From Motiliproteus sp047633175 (GTDB lineage: Bacteria > Pseudomonadota > Gammaproteobacteria > Pseudomonadales > Balneatricaceae): a DNA stretch of 64,000 bases. The notes under the pieces are model-generated. The model was not told where the DNA came from, did not search any database, and saw only the letters and a list, made by a program, of their open reading frames with translations. The stretch lies in NCBI GenBank assembly GCA_047633175.1, contig JBLIEQ010000005.1, positions 1 through 64,000 of the forward strand, written 5' to 3'. Within the stretch, counting starts at the first letter, position 1, and every line of letters starts with the position of its first letter. Of the stretch, positions 53,526 through 63,081 are shown piece by piece. Position numbers and translations under genes: made by a program.

Positions 53526-54124
53526 ATGTCCGCCTTGGTTCTGTATAGGCTGTGATACTGCGGATTGGGCAGCATCTCTACCGCACTGGCAACCCGGTTG
53601 GTCATGTTGTAAAAACCGCTGATATTGGCGATATCCCAGATATCGGCGTCGCTGAAACCGGCATCACGCAAGGCTTGTCGATCGCTCTCGACGATCTGAG
53701 CGGGTTGGCGGGTCAGCTGGTCGGCAAAATCGAGCATCGCGCGCTGGCGGGTATCCAGGTCGGCTGTCCGGTAGTTCATCACCAGTTGCTCGCCGAGGAC
53801 CGGATCACCGCTGTACTGGCGCACCGCCGCACCATGAGCCGTGAGGCAGTAGAAACAGTGATTGATGGATGAGACCACCACCGCGATCATCTCCCGTTCC
53901 AGTGTGGATAACCCCGAATCCCCAAACATCAGGCAGTTGTAAAAACTACTGAACGCTTCTAGCTGTGCGGGGTTATGGCTGTACGCCTGGAGTACATTAG
54001 GGATCATTCCCAGCTTTTCCTGACACTTATCGAAATAGGTCTGGGTCGACTCGTCAAGTTGCTCTCGGGTCGGCGTGTTGAGATCCAGAGCCGTCAGGGG
54101 GCTCTGGTTAGAATCCTGGTTCAT
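53522..54124 (-). CDS. AhpD/carboxymuconolactone-decarboxylase-like protein
   Basis: 200 residues of the peroxidase-related AhpD-like group. The CxxC catalytic pair and histidine are present in SSINHCFYCLTAHGAAVRQY near 90-109. The family uses such cysteines for peroxide reduction, or has lost enzymatic activity. It is encoded 31 nt downstream of livM, so cotranscribed with the importer. Its last codons lie in a REP tail. Role in the pathway unknown. Confidence 0.88.
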   Translation of the reverse strand: MNQDSNQSPLTALDLNTPTREQLDESTQTYFDKCQEKLGMIPNVLQAYSHNPAQLEAFSSFYNCLMFGDSGLSTLEREMIAVVVSSINHCFYCLTAHGAAVRQYSGDPVLGEQLVMNYRTADLDTRQRAMLDFADQLTRQPAQIVESDRQALRDAGFSDADIWDIANISGFYNMTNRVASAVEMLPNPQYHSLYRTKADM

Positions 54125-54155
54125 CTTGCTGCTCCGCTAGAGGTCTGGATTGGCT

Positions 54156-55082
54156 TCAGAAGTTACGCTTGACCAGCTTTTGAATCTCGCCCACCAGGCC
54201 GTTGCGGAACGCCAGCACACAGATGATAAACACCAGTCCCATGATCACATGGATATAACCACCCAGCGGGCCGGATGCCAGGACGTTTTGCAGGGTGACA
54301 ATAGTGCCGGCACCCAATACGGGTCCCCAGATGGTGCCCATGCCGCCGAGCAGCGTCATCAGTACCACCTCACCCGACATAAACCAGTGCACGTCGGTCA
54401 GGGAAGCCAGCTGAAACACCAGCGCCTTGGTAGAACCGGCCAGGCCTGCCAGGGTCGCCGAGAGGACGAAGGTCACCAGCTTGTATTGGTTGACCTTATA
54501 GCCCAGGGAGATAGCGCGAGGCTCGTTTTCACGGATCGCCTTCATCACCTGACCGAAGGGGCTGTGCACGGTGCGATAGATCAGTGCGAAACCGCCGATA
54601 AAGATCGCCAGAACGAAGTAGTACATATTGAGGTTATCATTCAGATCGATCAGGCCGAAGAGCCGCCCGCGCGGAATCCCCTGGATACCGTTCTCGCCGC
54701 CGGTAAAGGGCGCCTGAAGAAAGACGAAGAAGGCCAGCTGTGCCAATGCCAGGGTGACCATCGCAAAATAGATTCCCTCGCGCTTGATCGCCAGCTTGCC
54801 GTAGACATAGCCGATAACGGCGGAGACCGCGACCCCGGCCAGAATGCCAACCTCGGGGGTCAGCCCCTCGATATTAAGCATCATATAGCCGGTGACGTAG
54901 GCACCGCTGCCCAGGAAGACCGCATGGCCAAAGGAGAGCAGGCCGGCAAAGCCCAGCAGCAGGTTAAAGGCGCAGGCGAAGAGCGCAAAGCACAGCACCT
55001 TCATCAGGAACACGGGATAAAAGGCAAAGGGGGCGAGCAGCGCCAGGCCTAGCAGTAGCAGGTTGAGTTTATTGTTTTTCAT
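54156..55082 (-). CDS. livM: Branched-chain-amino-acid-type ABC permease LivM
   Basis: 308 residues from MKNNKLNLLL (ATG at 55082, GAGG upstream); a longer frame to 55157 would overlap livH and lacks a hydrophobic start. About nine membrane helices, with the family blocks LLLGFAGLLSFGHAVFLGSGAYV near 39-61 and a C-terminal GGMGTIWGPVLGAG near 247-260. It pairs with LivH in the membrane part of an importer. Confidence 0.92.
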   Translation of the reverse strand: MKNNKLNLLLLGLALLAPFAFYPVFLMKVLCFALFACAFNLLLGFAGLLSFGHAVFLGSGAYVTGYMMLNIEGLTPEVGILAGVAVSAVIGYVYGKLAIKREGIYFAMVTLALAQLAFFVFLQAPFTGGENGIQGIPRGRLFGLIDLNDNLNMYYFVLAIFIGGFALIYRTVHSPFGQVMKAIRENEPRAISLGYKVNQYKLVTFVLSATLAGLAGSTKALVFQLASLTDVHWFMSGEVVLMTLLGGMGTIWGPVLGAGTIVTLQNVLASGPLGGYIHVIMGLVFIICVLAFRNGLVGEIQKLVKRNF

Positions 55083-55140
55083 GGGTGGAGACCTCGGGTG
55101 TGGTGACGCGTTGCAAATGATGACTGGAATTTTTACAGCG

Positions 55141-56028
55141 CTAGGCTTCTTTACCAAACAGGCCGGCAGGCTTGACCAGCAGTACGATGACCATCACCAG
55201 AAAAATCACGGTATTGGAGGCTTCCGGATAGAAATACTTGGTCAGGCCCTCGACAACGCCCATGCCCAGCCCGGTAATGATGGCGCCACCGATGGAGCCC
55301 ATGCCGCCGATAACGACGATGGCGAACACCACGATCAGAATATTGGAGCCCATCTCCGGGGTGATCGAATACACGGGGGCGGCAAGCACGCCGGCAAGAC
55401 CTGCCAGGCCCACACCAAAGCCGAAGGTGAGGGTGACGATCAGCGGGACGTTAATGCCGAAAGCTTGCATCAACTGTGGGTTTTCGGTGCCGGCGCGCAG
55501 GTACGCGCCGAGTTTGGTCTTTTCAATCAGCAACCAGGTGCCGGTGCACACCAGCAGGGAGCAGACGATGATCCAGGCACGGTAGTTAGGCAGGTACATA
55601 AAGGGTAAGCGGGTGCCACCCTTGAGTTCATCAGGGATCGCGTAGGCCAGGCCAGAGGAGCCGTACCAGTGGCTGAACAGACCCTGCAGAACCAGGGCGA
55701 CACCAAAGGTCAGTAGCAGGCTGTAGAGATGGTCTTCACCGGCAATAGGGCGAACCAGGAAGCGCTCCATCAGGATGCCGATGATCGCGATGCTCAGCGG
55801 TACCAGCAGCAGTGACCACCAGTAACCTATCCCCAGGTACTGCATCGCCATCCAAGCACCGAAGGCACCGAGCATGTAGAGAGCGCCCTGAGAGAAGTTG
55901 ATGATCTTGAGGAGTCCGAAGATGATTGCCAGCCCCAGGGCCAGCAACGCATAGAAGGATCCATTGATAAGCCCTATCAGCAGTTGGCCGAAGAGCCCGA
56001 AAAAATTGATATCGAAAAGAGTCGCCAT
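55141..56028 (-). CDS. livH: Branched-chain-amino-acid-type ABC permease LivH
   Basis: 295 residues from the ATG at 56028 with AGGTG upstream; GTG at 56034 is an alternative. Eight or so membrane helices with LLIGLINGSFYALLALGLAIIFGLLKIINFSQG near 15-47, the LivH signature, and VVIGGMGSIGGAIITGLGMG near 237-256. It is 58 nt ahead of livM and 179 nt after the binding-protein gene, with a strong hairpin in between. Confidence 0.93.
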   Translation of the reverse strand: MATLFDINFFGLFGQLLIGLINGSFYALLALGLAIIFGLLKIINFSQGALYMLGAFGAWMAMQYLGIGYWWSLLLVPLSIAIIGILMERFLVRPIAGEDHLYSLLLTFGVALVLQGLFSHWYGSSGLAYAIPDELKGGTRLPFMYLPNYRAWIIVCSLLVCTGTWLLIEKTKLGAYLRAGTENPQLMQAFGINVPLIVTLTFGFGVGLAGLAGVLAAPVYSITPEMGSNILIVVFAIVVIGGMGSIGGAIITGLGMGVVEGLTKYFYPEASNTVIFLVMVIVLLVKPAGLFGKEA

Positions 56029-56089
56029 AATCACACCTGAAGGTTGTTCAGACGGAAGCGTAGCGCTTCCTTTTCTTAAGTATTCTTGA

Positions 56090-56123
56090 GTGTTCTGCCT
56101 AAGGGGAGCCTTAGGCAGAACAC
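56090..56123. promoter_or_regulatory. Perfect 15-bp hairpin between binding-protein and permease genes
   Basis: GTGTTCTGCCTAAGG, loop GGAG, CCTTAGGCAGAACAC. On the minus strand it is not followed by a T-run. Such stem-loops between a periplasmic binding protein and its permeases usually protect the upstream mRNA or limit read-through, giving more binding protein than permease. A second small stem (GGAAGCG/CGCTTCC) lies at 56054-56070. Confidence 0.75.
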
Positions 56124-56207
56124 CTTATTTTCCCTGTTTCCCTCGGCTTGAGGGCAGCCGCGGGAGCAGGGAAACAAGAGCCGGGGAGCTCCTGTGACCG
56201 CAGAGGC

Positions 56208-57422
56208 TTATTCGGCTAACGCAAACGCGCAGCCGCCATCGGCCATCTTCATAAAGGCATCATCACCCTTGATGACCTTCTCGATAGCGAAGATATCATT
56301 GGGTCCATCGCGTTCGGCAGCGGTCTTGATGCGGACCTGGAGCATGTCGTGAACCATGCGGCCGTCTTTACGTAGGTAACCGTTGCGCGAGAAGAAATCT
56401 TCAACAGGCATCTCTTTCATCTTGGCCATCACCGCCTTGGACTCATCGGTACCGGCCGCTTCTACGGCTTTGAGGTAGTGCATGGTCGAAGAGTAGGCAC
56501 CGGCATGCGGCATGGCGGGAATCTTGCCATCCATACGGGCCATATAGCGCTTGGACCAGGCGCGGGTCAGGTCATCCATATCCCAGTAGAAACCGGTCGT
56601 CAGCTTCATGCCGCCGGCGATGTCCGGATCCAGTGCCTGGGCGTTGGGGGTGAAGACCAGGAGACCGGCCACATCGGTGGTCTCGGTGACCCCAAACTCG
56701 GCAGCGGTCTTCAGGGAGTTGACCATGTCGCTACCGGCGTTAGCCAGGGCGATAACATCGGCGCCTGAGGCCTGGGCCTGCAGGATGTAAGAGGAGAAGT
56801 CGGTGGTGCCGAGAGGTGCGCGTACGCCGCCAACCACTTCGCCGCCGTTGGCCTCGATAACACCGGTAGCGACCGACTCCAGAGCATGACCGAAGGCGTA
56901 GTCAGCGGTCACGAAGAACCATTTCTTCTTGCCACTCTGGACCATAGGTTTAACGGTGCCGTTAGCCAGGGCCACGACGTCATAGGTCCAGTGGGCGTTA
57001 AAGGGAGAACAGGCCTTAGTGGTGAATGCATGGCTGGCAGAGGCGGCGATCAGGGTGATCTTCTCATTTTCAGTCATAAACTGGGCGACGGCACCGGTTA
57101 CTGAGCTGGCGACCGCGCCGTTGATCACATCGACCTGCTCCTCTTCGACCCACTTGCGGGCGATGACTGAGCCGACATCGGGCTTGTTCTGATCATCGGC
57201 GAACACGACTTCGATCGGCATGCCAAGCACGGTGCCGCCAAAATCTTCGACCGCCATCTTAACGGCCTCGACACTGCCCTGGCCGCTGATGTCGGCATAA
57301 ACGCCGCTCATATCGCCGAGGACACCGATCTTGACCTTATCATCAGACAGGGCGGCCGCTTGAGCGGCGCCGGTAGCGGCGATGAGGGCCGTGGCCAGTA
57401 GGGTTTTTCGCATCATGTTCAT
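56208..57422 (-). CDS. ABC transporter periplasmic substrate-binding protein (Leu/Ile/Val type)
   Basis: 404 residues with a signal peptide ending near AAQA-AALSDD. The mature protein is a type I periplasmic-binding fold: KIGVLGDMSGVYADISGQGS near 32-51, VDVINGAVASSVTGAVAQFM near 97-116 and PLGTTDFSSYILQAQASGAD near 201-220. This subgroup often binds aromatic or short-chain organic acids rather than leucine. It lies between livF and livH. Confidence 0.92.
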   Translation of the reverse strand: MNMMRKTLLATALIAATGAAQAAALSDDKVKIGVLGDMSGVYADISGQGSVEAVKMAVEDFGGTVLGMPIEVVFADDQNKPDVGSVIARKWVEEEQVDVINGAVASSVTGAVAQFMTENEKITLIAASASHAFTTKACSPFNAHWTYDVVALANGTVKPMVQSGKKKWFFVTADYAFGHALESVATGVIEANGGEVVGGVRAPLGTTDFSSYILQAQASGADVIALANAGSDMVNSLKTAAEFGVTETTDVAGLLVFTPNAQALDPDIAGGMKLTTGFYWDMDDLTRAWSKRYMARMDGKIPAMPHAGAYSSTMHYLKAVEAAGTDESKAVMAKMKEMPVEDFFSRNGYLRKDGRMVHDMLQVRIKTAAERDGPNDIFAIEKVIKGDDAFMKMADGGCAFALAE

Positions 57423-57489
57423 CGTATTCTCCAGTATTATTGTTGTTGTACTGCTTTATCGGACTTGGATTGCTCATAGGTCGAACAAT

Positions 57490-57570
57490 GTAGGTCGGAC
57501 TTTAGTCCGACAGGGCTGGCAAGGAGCGCTCTGCGTCGGACTACTCTCTACCCACAAAACGCCGACCTAC
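57490..57570 (+). repeat. REP head and inverted tail
   Basis: Full REP at 57490-57511 with inverted tail to 57570, in the gap between livF and the binding-protein gene. Confidence 0.82.
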
Positions 57571-57580
57571 ACACGAGGAT

Positions 57581-58309
57581 CTAAACCCCCAGGTAGGTAT
57601 TTAACAGCTCGGTTTTTTCTACCAGCTCATCGGCACGGATCTGCTCGACGATATGGCCGTGTTCCATCAGGTAGTGACGATCGGCGATGGGGGCGGCAAA
57701 GCGGAAGTTCTGCTCCACCAGGATGATCGTCAGGCCGCGCTCTTTGAGCTGCAGCAGCACCTCGGCTAGCTTCTGGACGATCACCGGGGCCAGCCCTTCG
57801 GTGATCTCGTCGAGCAGCAGGATATTGGCACCGGTACGCAGGATGCGCGCCATCGCCAGCATCTGCTGCTCGCCGCCGGACAGGCGGGTGCCCTGGCTCT
57901 TGCGGCGCTCGGCCAGGTTAGGAAACATCGAATAGATCTCTTCCACCGACATGCCGTCGGAACGGACCACGGGCGGCAGCATCAGATTCTCTTCGACATT
58001 GAGGCTTGCGAAGATGCCGCGCTCTTCCGGACAGTAGCCCATGCCCAGATGGGCGATCTTATGGCTGGGCATGTTGAGGGTCTCGTGACCATTGATCACG
58101 ATAGAGCCGGAGCGTTTGCCGACCATGTTCATAATGGCCTTGAGAGTCGTGCTGCGGCCCGAACCATTACGGCCCAGCAGAGTGACCAGCTCGCCCTGAT
58201 TCAGGGACAGGTCGATACCGTGGAGGATATGGGATTCACCGTAGTAGGCATGCAGATCCCGGATTCGCAGTTTTTCCCGGTTGGATTGAGTTTTATGGAC
58301 AGTGCTCAT
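57581..58309 (-). CDS. livF: ABC importer ATP-binding protein LivF-like
   Basis: 242 residues. LivF order of motifs: LLGRNGSGRSTTLKAI near 43-58 (Walker A with Arg in place of the usual Lys), signature LSGGEQQMLAMARIL near 143-157 and Walker B ILLLDEITEGLAP near 162-174. It overlaps livG by 4 nt (ATGA). The Lys-to-Arg change also occurs in some LivF homologues, as far as I recall, and LivG keeps the normal lysine. Confidence 0.92.
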   Translation of the reverse strand: MSTVHKTQSNREKLRIRDLHAYYGESHILHGIDLSLNQGELVTLLGRNGSGRSTTLKAIMNMVGKRSGSIVINGHETLNMPSHKIAHLGMGYCPEERGIFASLNVEENLMLPPVVRSDGMSVEEIYSMFPNLAERRKSQGTRLSGGEQQMLAMARILRTGANILLLDEITEGLAPVIVQKLAEVLLQLKERGLTIILVEQNFRFAAPIADRHYLMEHGHIVEQIRADELVEKTELLNTYLGV

Positions 58310-59127
58310 GCGTCAGACTCCGGTGACTGAGGGCTGCTTGTCGCTGCCTGGGACGGTTTGGCAGCAGGTTCATCCGCAGTCGCAACCCCCATATAGGCTT
58401 CGCGTACCTGAGGGTCGGCAGACACATGGGTGTAATCACCCTCGGTCAGGACGGCACCGCGTTGCAGTACGGTGATGGTATCGGAGAGGTCAGCCACGAC
58501 GTTGAGGTTATGCTCGACCATCAGGATGGTGCGATCCTTACTGACTTTCTTGATCAGTTCGGCCACCACGCTGACATCCTCGTGTCCCATCCCCTGTGTC
58601 GGTTCGTCCAACAGCAGCAGTTCCGGATCCAATGCTAGGGTGGTGGCGATCTCCAGCGAGCGTTTGCGCCCATAAGGTAGGGCAACCGCCTGAGCCTGGG
58701 CAAAGGGTGCCAGGCCGACGGACTCGAGCAGCTCCATGGCGCGGTCGTTAAGGCTGTCGAGACACTTATCGGAGCGCCAGAAGTAGAGGCTGTCGCCGCG
58801 CTTGCGTTGCAGGGCGACACGCACATTGTCGATCACGCTCAGATGCGGGAATACTGCGGAGATTTGAAAAGAGCGAATAATGCCCATTCGGGCGATCGCA
58901 TCGGAACTCTTACTGGTGATGTCGTTGCCGTTAAATAGAATCTGCCCTCGGGTGGGGGTCAGAAACTTGGTCAGCAGATTGAAGACGGTGGTTTTTCCGG
59001 CACCGTTGGGGCCGATCAACGCATGGATGGAGCCGCGTTCGATCTGTAAATTAACATCGTCGACGGCAGTAAATCCTTTGAACTCTTTAACGAGATTGCG
59101 TGTTTCTAGGATAATATCTCGGCTCAT
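58306..59127 (-). CDS. livG: ABC importer ATP-binding protein LivG-like
   Basis: 273 residues with Walker A IGPNGAGKTTVFNLL near 37-51, the signature-like ALPYGRKRSLEIATTLA near 148-164 and Walker B LLLLDEPTQGMGHED near 168-182. The last 25 residues or so are a Pro/Ser/Ala tail not usual for LivG. It is the first gene of the importer cluster on the minus strand and overlaps livF. Confidence 0.93.
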   Translation of the reverse strand: MSRDIILETRNLVKEFKGFTAVDDVNLQIERGSIHALIGPNGAGKTTVFNLLTKFLTPTRGQILFNGNDITSKSSDAIARMGIIRSFQISAVFPHLSVIDNVRVALQRKRGDSLYFWRSDKCLDSLNDRAMELLESVGLAPFAQAQAVALPYGRKRSLEIATTLALDPELLLLDEPTQGMGHEDVSVVAELIKKVSKDRTILMVEHNLNVVADLSDTITVLQRGAVLTEGDYTHVSADPQVREAYMGVATADEPAAKPSQAATSSPQSPESDA

Positions 59128-59310
59128 GAATAAGGTTCCTGACCTTGCGGACCCGTAGTCGGAGGTACCGTTTCGGGTGTGGTTTTTTGTTTTAAGCCGG
59201 CTGCTAGTGCCGAAAAGCCATTAAACACCCCGAGTGTTGCCCAAATAGGTCTGAAATCCAACCAAATGTAACAGCCGTAGATTTTTGTGGGCTTTCCGTA
59301 GATTAGGCCT

Positions 59311-59391
59311 GTAGGTTAGGCTTCAGCCTGACGATCGCTGCATCTTGTTAGTACTGTCGGACTACTTTCTACCCACAAAACGCCGACCTAC
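59311..59391 (+). repeat. REP head and inverted tail
   Basis: REP with GTTAGGC-TTCA-GCCTGAC core at 59311-59332 and the common inverted tail (GTCGGACTACTTTCTACCCA to CCGACCTAC) at about 59355-59391, in the divergent gap between livG and the hybrid kinase gene. Confidence 0.8.
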
Positions 59392-59410
59392 AAATTAAAA
59401 GAAGAACAAC

Positions 59411-62260
59411 ATGGTATTAGGCTCTAAGTTACTGCAGCGATTTTTCCTGGCGATGGTCGCCATCATCGCCATGTTTGCGCTGGCGATCTACTTCTATTCG
59501 GTGCCGCTGATTAAGAGCACGGTCTATGGTATCGAGCTGAATGCCAGCCGTACGGTGCTTAATAATGTTTATCAGCTGGCCGAAAAGATCCACTTCAGCC
59601 TCGAGGGCTACCGGCTGCAGGCGCTGGAGGCGCGTAAACAGCAGCTGCGCAGCGTCGTGTCGCTGGCGACGGCGTATGCCGAGGATATCTTCGCCCGGGT
59701 GGAGCGCGGCGAGCTCAGTGACGCCCAGGCACGCAGCCAGCTGTTCGAGGGGTTGCGCAATTTTACCTACGGCAATAACGACTATATCTGGGTCGCGAGT
59801 TACGATGCGGTGCTGTTGTCCCATCCGGATGCCCGTTTCCATGGCGTCGATACGACACATCTCAGGAGCGGATCGAGTGAAGCCGTTATCTCCAGAATCA
59901 TCGATCAGGCACGGGCCGAGGGTGATGGTTTTATCGAGTATCAGTGGCAGCGTCTCGATCAGCGCGAGGCAATAACCAAGATCTCTTACGTCAAAAATTT
60001 TCCCAACCGGCAGTTTGTCTTGGGCTCGGGTCTGTATCTGGATGATATCGAGGCCGAGGTGCAGAAGCGGCTTACATTGGCGATGGCAGAGCTGCGCGTT
60101 GCGCTGCAGGAGATCAAGATAGCCAAGACTGGCTACCTGTATATCTTCGATGCCGACGCCAATATGTTGATCCATCCGAACGAAAATCTGGATGGTACCA
60201 ATTTCCTCGGCCAGCTTAATCCGGCGACCGGAAACTCGATCGCCCAGGAGCTGATCGCGGTTGCCGATACCGGTAAGGAGTGGGCGTATCCCTGGGATAA
60301 ACCCTCGGATCCGGGGCATTATGTGTATCAGAAAACCTCGCTGGTTCGCCACCTCAAAGGCTTCGACTGGTATATAGGGTCATCGGTCTATGAGGATGAG
60401 CTGCGTCGCAGTTCAGAGGTGCTGACCGAGCGCATTATGACCATTACCGTGGTCGTGCTGTTGCTGGCCGTCCTGCTGGCGTTGCTGTTTATGTCGCAGA
60501 TAGCGGCGCCGATCAAACGTCTGGCCGAAACCGCCAAGCGGGTCAGTCGCGGCGATCTGAGCGCGAAGAGCGGTATTAATACCGACGATGAACTCGGGGT
60601 GCTGGGGCGCACCTTCGATGCCATGGTCACCCAGCTGAGCCGTAATATACAGACGCTCGACCGCCAGGTGCAGAGCCGGACTCAGGAGCTGGCCGCGACC
60701 GAGCAGCGGCAGCGGATGATCCTCGATGAGCTGCCCGCGCAGATCGCCTATGTGGGGGCCGATCAACGCTACCGGTTTGTGAACCGTCGCTACGCGCAGA
60801 TGTTTAACCAGACCAAGCGGGCATTGGTCGGACGCTCCCTGCAGGAGGTGATGAGTCCGGAGATGTACCCCGATATTGTGCCCTATTTTGACCGGACCCT
60901 GGCGGGTGAAGAGTGTGGTTTTGAATACAGATTTCAGCATGAGGGTCGAGAGGTGGTCACCAAGCGGAAACTGATCCCCGAGTTTGGAGGCGATGGCAAG
61001 GTGACGGCGGTTATTATCCTGAGCCTGGATGTCACGGCTGAAAAAGAGGCCGAGCATAAGTTAACTGAAGCGCAGCGGATGAATGCGGTGGGTCAGTTAG
61101 CCGGAGGGCTGGCGCATGATTTTAATAATTTGCTGACGGTGGTTATCGGTAACCTGATTACCGCCGGCGATCGCTATGCCCAGGTCGAGGGCCTGTCGAA
61201 CTATCTCGAACCTGCGGTGCGGGCCGGGCAGCGGGGTGCCGATATCACCAACCGCTTACTGGCGTTCTCCCGTAACCAGTCTTTGGTGCCAACCCGGGTG
61301 GATGTGGCGCTGCTGTTGCACGATTCGCTGACGCTGCTGCAGGGATCTCTGCCCAGCAATATCGATATCAGGCTGAATGCCGATACCGGGTCCGGTAGCA
61401 GCGCCTATGTTGACCAGAGCCAGTTTGAAAATGCGATCTTTAACCTGGCACTCAATGCGCGTGATGCCATGCCTAAGGGGGGGGCGCTGACCTTCGGGGT
61501 GCAGGAGCGCAGGATCGACCATCCGGTGGAATATGATGAGATGGTGGTGCCGGGCGATTATCTGGAGGTCTCGGTGCTCGATAGCGGCGGTGGTTTTGAC
61601 CGCAGTAGTCTCAACCGTGCCTTCGAACCCTTCTTTACCACCAAGAGCGGCACCAGCTCGGGTCTGGGCCTGAGCATGGTCTATGGCTTCGTCAAACAGT
61701 CTAAGGGCTATATTCGCATAGAGAGCAGAATAGAGAGCCGCATCGATAACACCCCGGGAGCGGGCGCCTGTGTCATCCTGCTGCTGCCCGCCAGCCATGC
61801 CGAACCGCAGGCGGCCGAGAGCCCGGCGCCAGAACAGGCGTGGCCGGTAGCGGGTGAGGGCAGGCTTATCCTGCTGGTGGAGGATGATGCGGATGTGAGG
61901 GCGGTCATCCTGGAGCAGCTAGTGGGGCTCGGCTTTGCCGTGGTGGAGGCCGGAGATGGCGACGAGGCCTTGTCGTTGCTCGATAGCCTGACAGACCTCT
62001 ATGCGCTGGTCTCGGATATTATGATGCCGGGCAGTATCGATGGCTATGAATTGGCCGATCGGGTCAGCCTTACGCGGACCGATGCCAGGATTATCCTGAT
62101 TACCGGCTACGCCTTCGACCAGCAGACGCGGGAGGCCGACCAGCCCCACTACCTGACGCTGCGTAAGCCCTTCAGACGCGATACACTCAGGCATGCCTTA
62201 TTGCAGACCGACCTACCTGGCACAGGGTCAGAGGCAAGTACAGAGTCAGAGTCGCTATAG
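59411..62260 (+). CDS. Cache-HAMP-PAS hybrid histidine kinase
   Basis: 949 residues. TM1 about 10-32; a periplasmic Cache sensor about 45-335 with two similar halves (NDYIWVASYDAVLLSHPDA near 119-137; KTGYLYIFDADANMLIHPNE near 239-258); TM2 about 345-368; HAMP to about 420; PAS about 440-550. The kinase core has LAGGLAHDFNNLLTVVIG with the phospho-histidine near 568 and a GTSSGLGLSMVYGF G-box near 748. The C-terminal receiver has its Asp near 868 (LVSDIMMPG). The HDFNNLL type is common in hybrid kinases. An IESRIESRID repeat sits near 770. It is followed 86 nt later by a response-regulator gene. Cache domains often sense small organic acids, which fits the neighbouring importer. Confidence 0.92.
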   Translation: MVLGSKLLQRFFLAMVAIIAMFALAIYFYSVPLIKSTVYGIELNASRTVLNNVYQLAEKIHFSLEGYRLQALEARKQQLRSVVSLATAYAEDIFARVERGELSDAQARSQLFEGLRNFTYGNNDYIWVASYDAVLLSHPDARFHGVDTTHLRSGSSEAVISRIIDQARAEGDGFIEYQWQRLDQREAITKISYVKNFPNRQFVLGSGLYLDDIEAEVQKRLTLAMAELRVALQEIKIAKTGYLYIFDADANMLIHPNENLDGTNFLGQLNPATGNSIAQELIAVADTGKEWAYPWDKPSDPGHYVYQKTSLVRHLKGFDWYIGSSVYEDELRRSSEVLTERIMTITVVVLLLAVLLALLFMSQIAAPIKRLAETAKRVSRGDLSAKSGINTDDELGVLGRTFDAMVTQLSRNIQTLDRQVQSRTQELAATEQRQRMILDELPAQIAYVGADQRYRFVNRRYAQMFNQTKRALVGRSLQEVMSPEMYPDIVPYFDRTLAGEECGFEYRFQHEGREVVTKRKLIPEFGGDGKVTAVIILSLDVTAEKEAEHKLTEAQRMNAVGQLAGGLAHDFNNLLTVVIGNLITAGDRYAQVEGLSNYLEPAVRAGQRGADITNRLLAFSRNQSLVPTRVDVALLLHDSLTLLQGSLPSNIDIRLNADTGSGSSAYVDQSQFENAIFNLALNARDAMPKGGALTFGVQERRIDHPVEYDEMVVPGDYLEVSVLDSGGGFDRSSLNRAFEPFFTTKSGTSSGLGLSMVYGFVKQSKGYIRIESRIESRIDNTPGAGACVILLLPASHAEPQAAESPAPEQAWPVAGEGRLILLVEDDADVRAVILEQLVGLGFAVVEAGDGDEALSLLDSLTDLYALVSDIMMPGSIDGYELADRVSLTRTDARIILITGYAFDQQTREADQPHYLTLRKPFRRDTLRHALLQTDLPGTGSEASTESESL

Positions 62261-62346
62261 CCTCAGGCACAGACACAGACACAGACAGCGGCGGGTGCCC
62301 CGAACACCGCTTTACAGCCATCGGCTACTAGGGAGAGATCATCAGC

Positions 62347-63081
62347 GTGAGCGGAAAACCAAGCAACAGACTGATCTACGTTATCGAAGATGAACCCGAT
62401 ATCGCCACCCTGGTGTGTGCCGAGCTGGAGCGCTTTGGCTATGAGACGGCGAGCTTTCGCACCGGAGCTCAGGCGACTCAGGCGGTCAAACGCCGTGTCC
62501 CCGCGCTCTGTATCGTCGACCTGGGATTGCCCGATATGGATGGTCTGGCGCTGGTGCGCGAGCTCTGTGATAAGCACCGGGTGGGGGTAATGATTCTTAC
62601 CGGACGCGGCAGCCTGCCTGATCGGGTGCTCGGCTTAGAGTTGGGCGCCGACGATTACATCATCAAGCCCTTCGACCCCCGCGAGCTGGTCGCCAGGGTC
62701 AACAGCCTGCTGCGCCGTCTGGATCAGATCGGACAGCCGCCGGCAGAGGGCTTGCAGAAAAACGCCCAGTTCGGAGACTGGCGCTTCGACCCCTCCACCC
62801 TGACCCTGAATCACAGCGATGGCCGCAATGACCGCCTCAGTGCTGCCGAGTCCGACCTGCTGCTGCTGTTACTACGAGCCCCCCAGCAAATCCTTAATCG
62901 AGACCGCCTGATGGGCGACCTGCTGGGAAGGGACTCCATCCCTTTCGAGCGCAGCATCGATGTACGGATGTCGCGGATACGCAAAAAACTCGAAGACGAT
63001 CCCAAAGTGCCTAAGCTGATTAAAACCGTCTATGGGGTCGGCTATCTGCTCTCTGTATCGGTTGAGTGGGTAGCGCCTTAG
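62347..63081 (+). CDS. OmpR-family response regulator
   Basis: 244 residues starting at GTG 62347 with GGGAGAG upstream. Receiver domain with acidic E15-D16-E17, phospho-acceptor D58 (IVDLGLPDMDG), T/S near 86 and K near 109 (YIIKPFDPREL). The C-terminal winged helix ends TVYGVGYLLSVSVEWVAP. It follows the hybrid kinase in the same direction and is probably its output partner. Confidence 0.92.
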   Translation: MSGKPSNRLIYVIEDEPDIATLVCAELERFGYETASFRTGAQATQAVKRRVPALCIVDLGLPDMDGLALVRELCDKHRVGVMILTGRGSLPDRVLGLELGADDYIIKPFDPRELVARVNSLLRRLDQIGQPPAEGLQKNAQFGDWRFDPSTLTLNHSDGRNDRLSAAESDLLLLLLRAPQQILNRDRLMGDLLGRDSIPFERSIDVRMSRIRKKLEDDPKVPKLIKTVYGVGYLLSVSVEWVAP

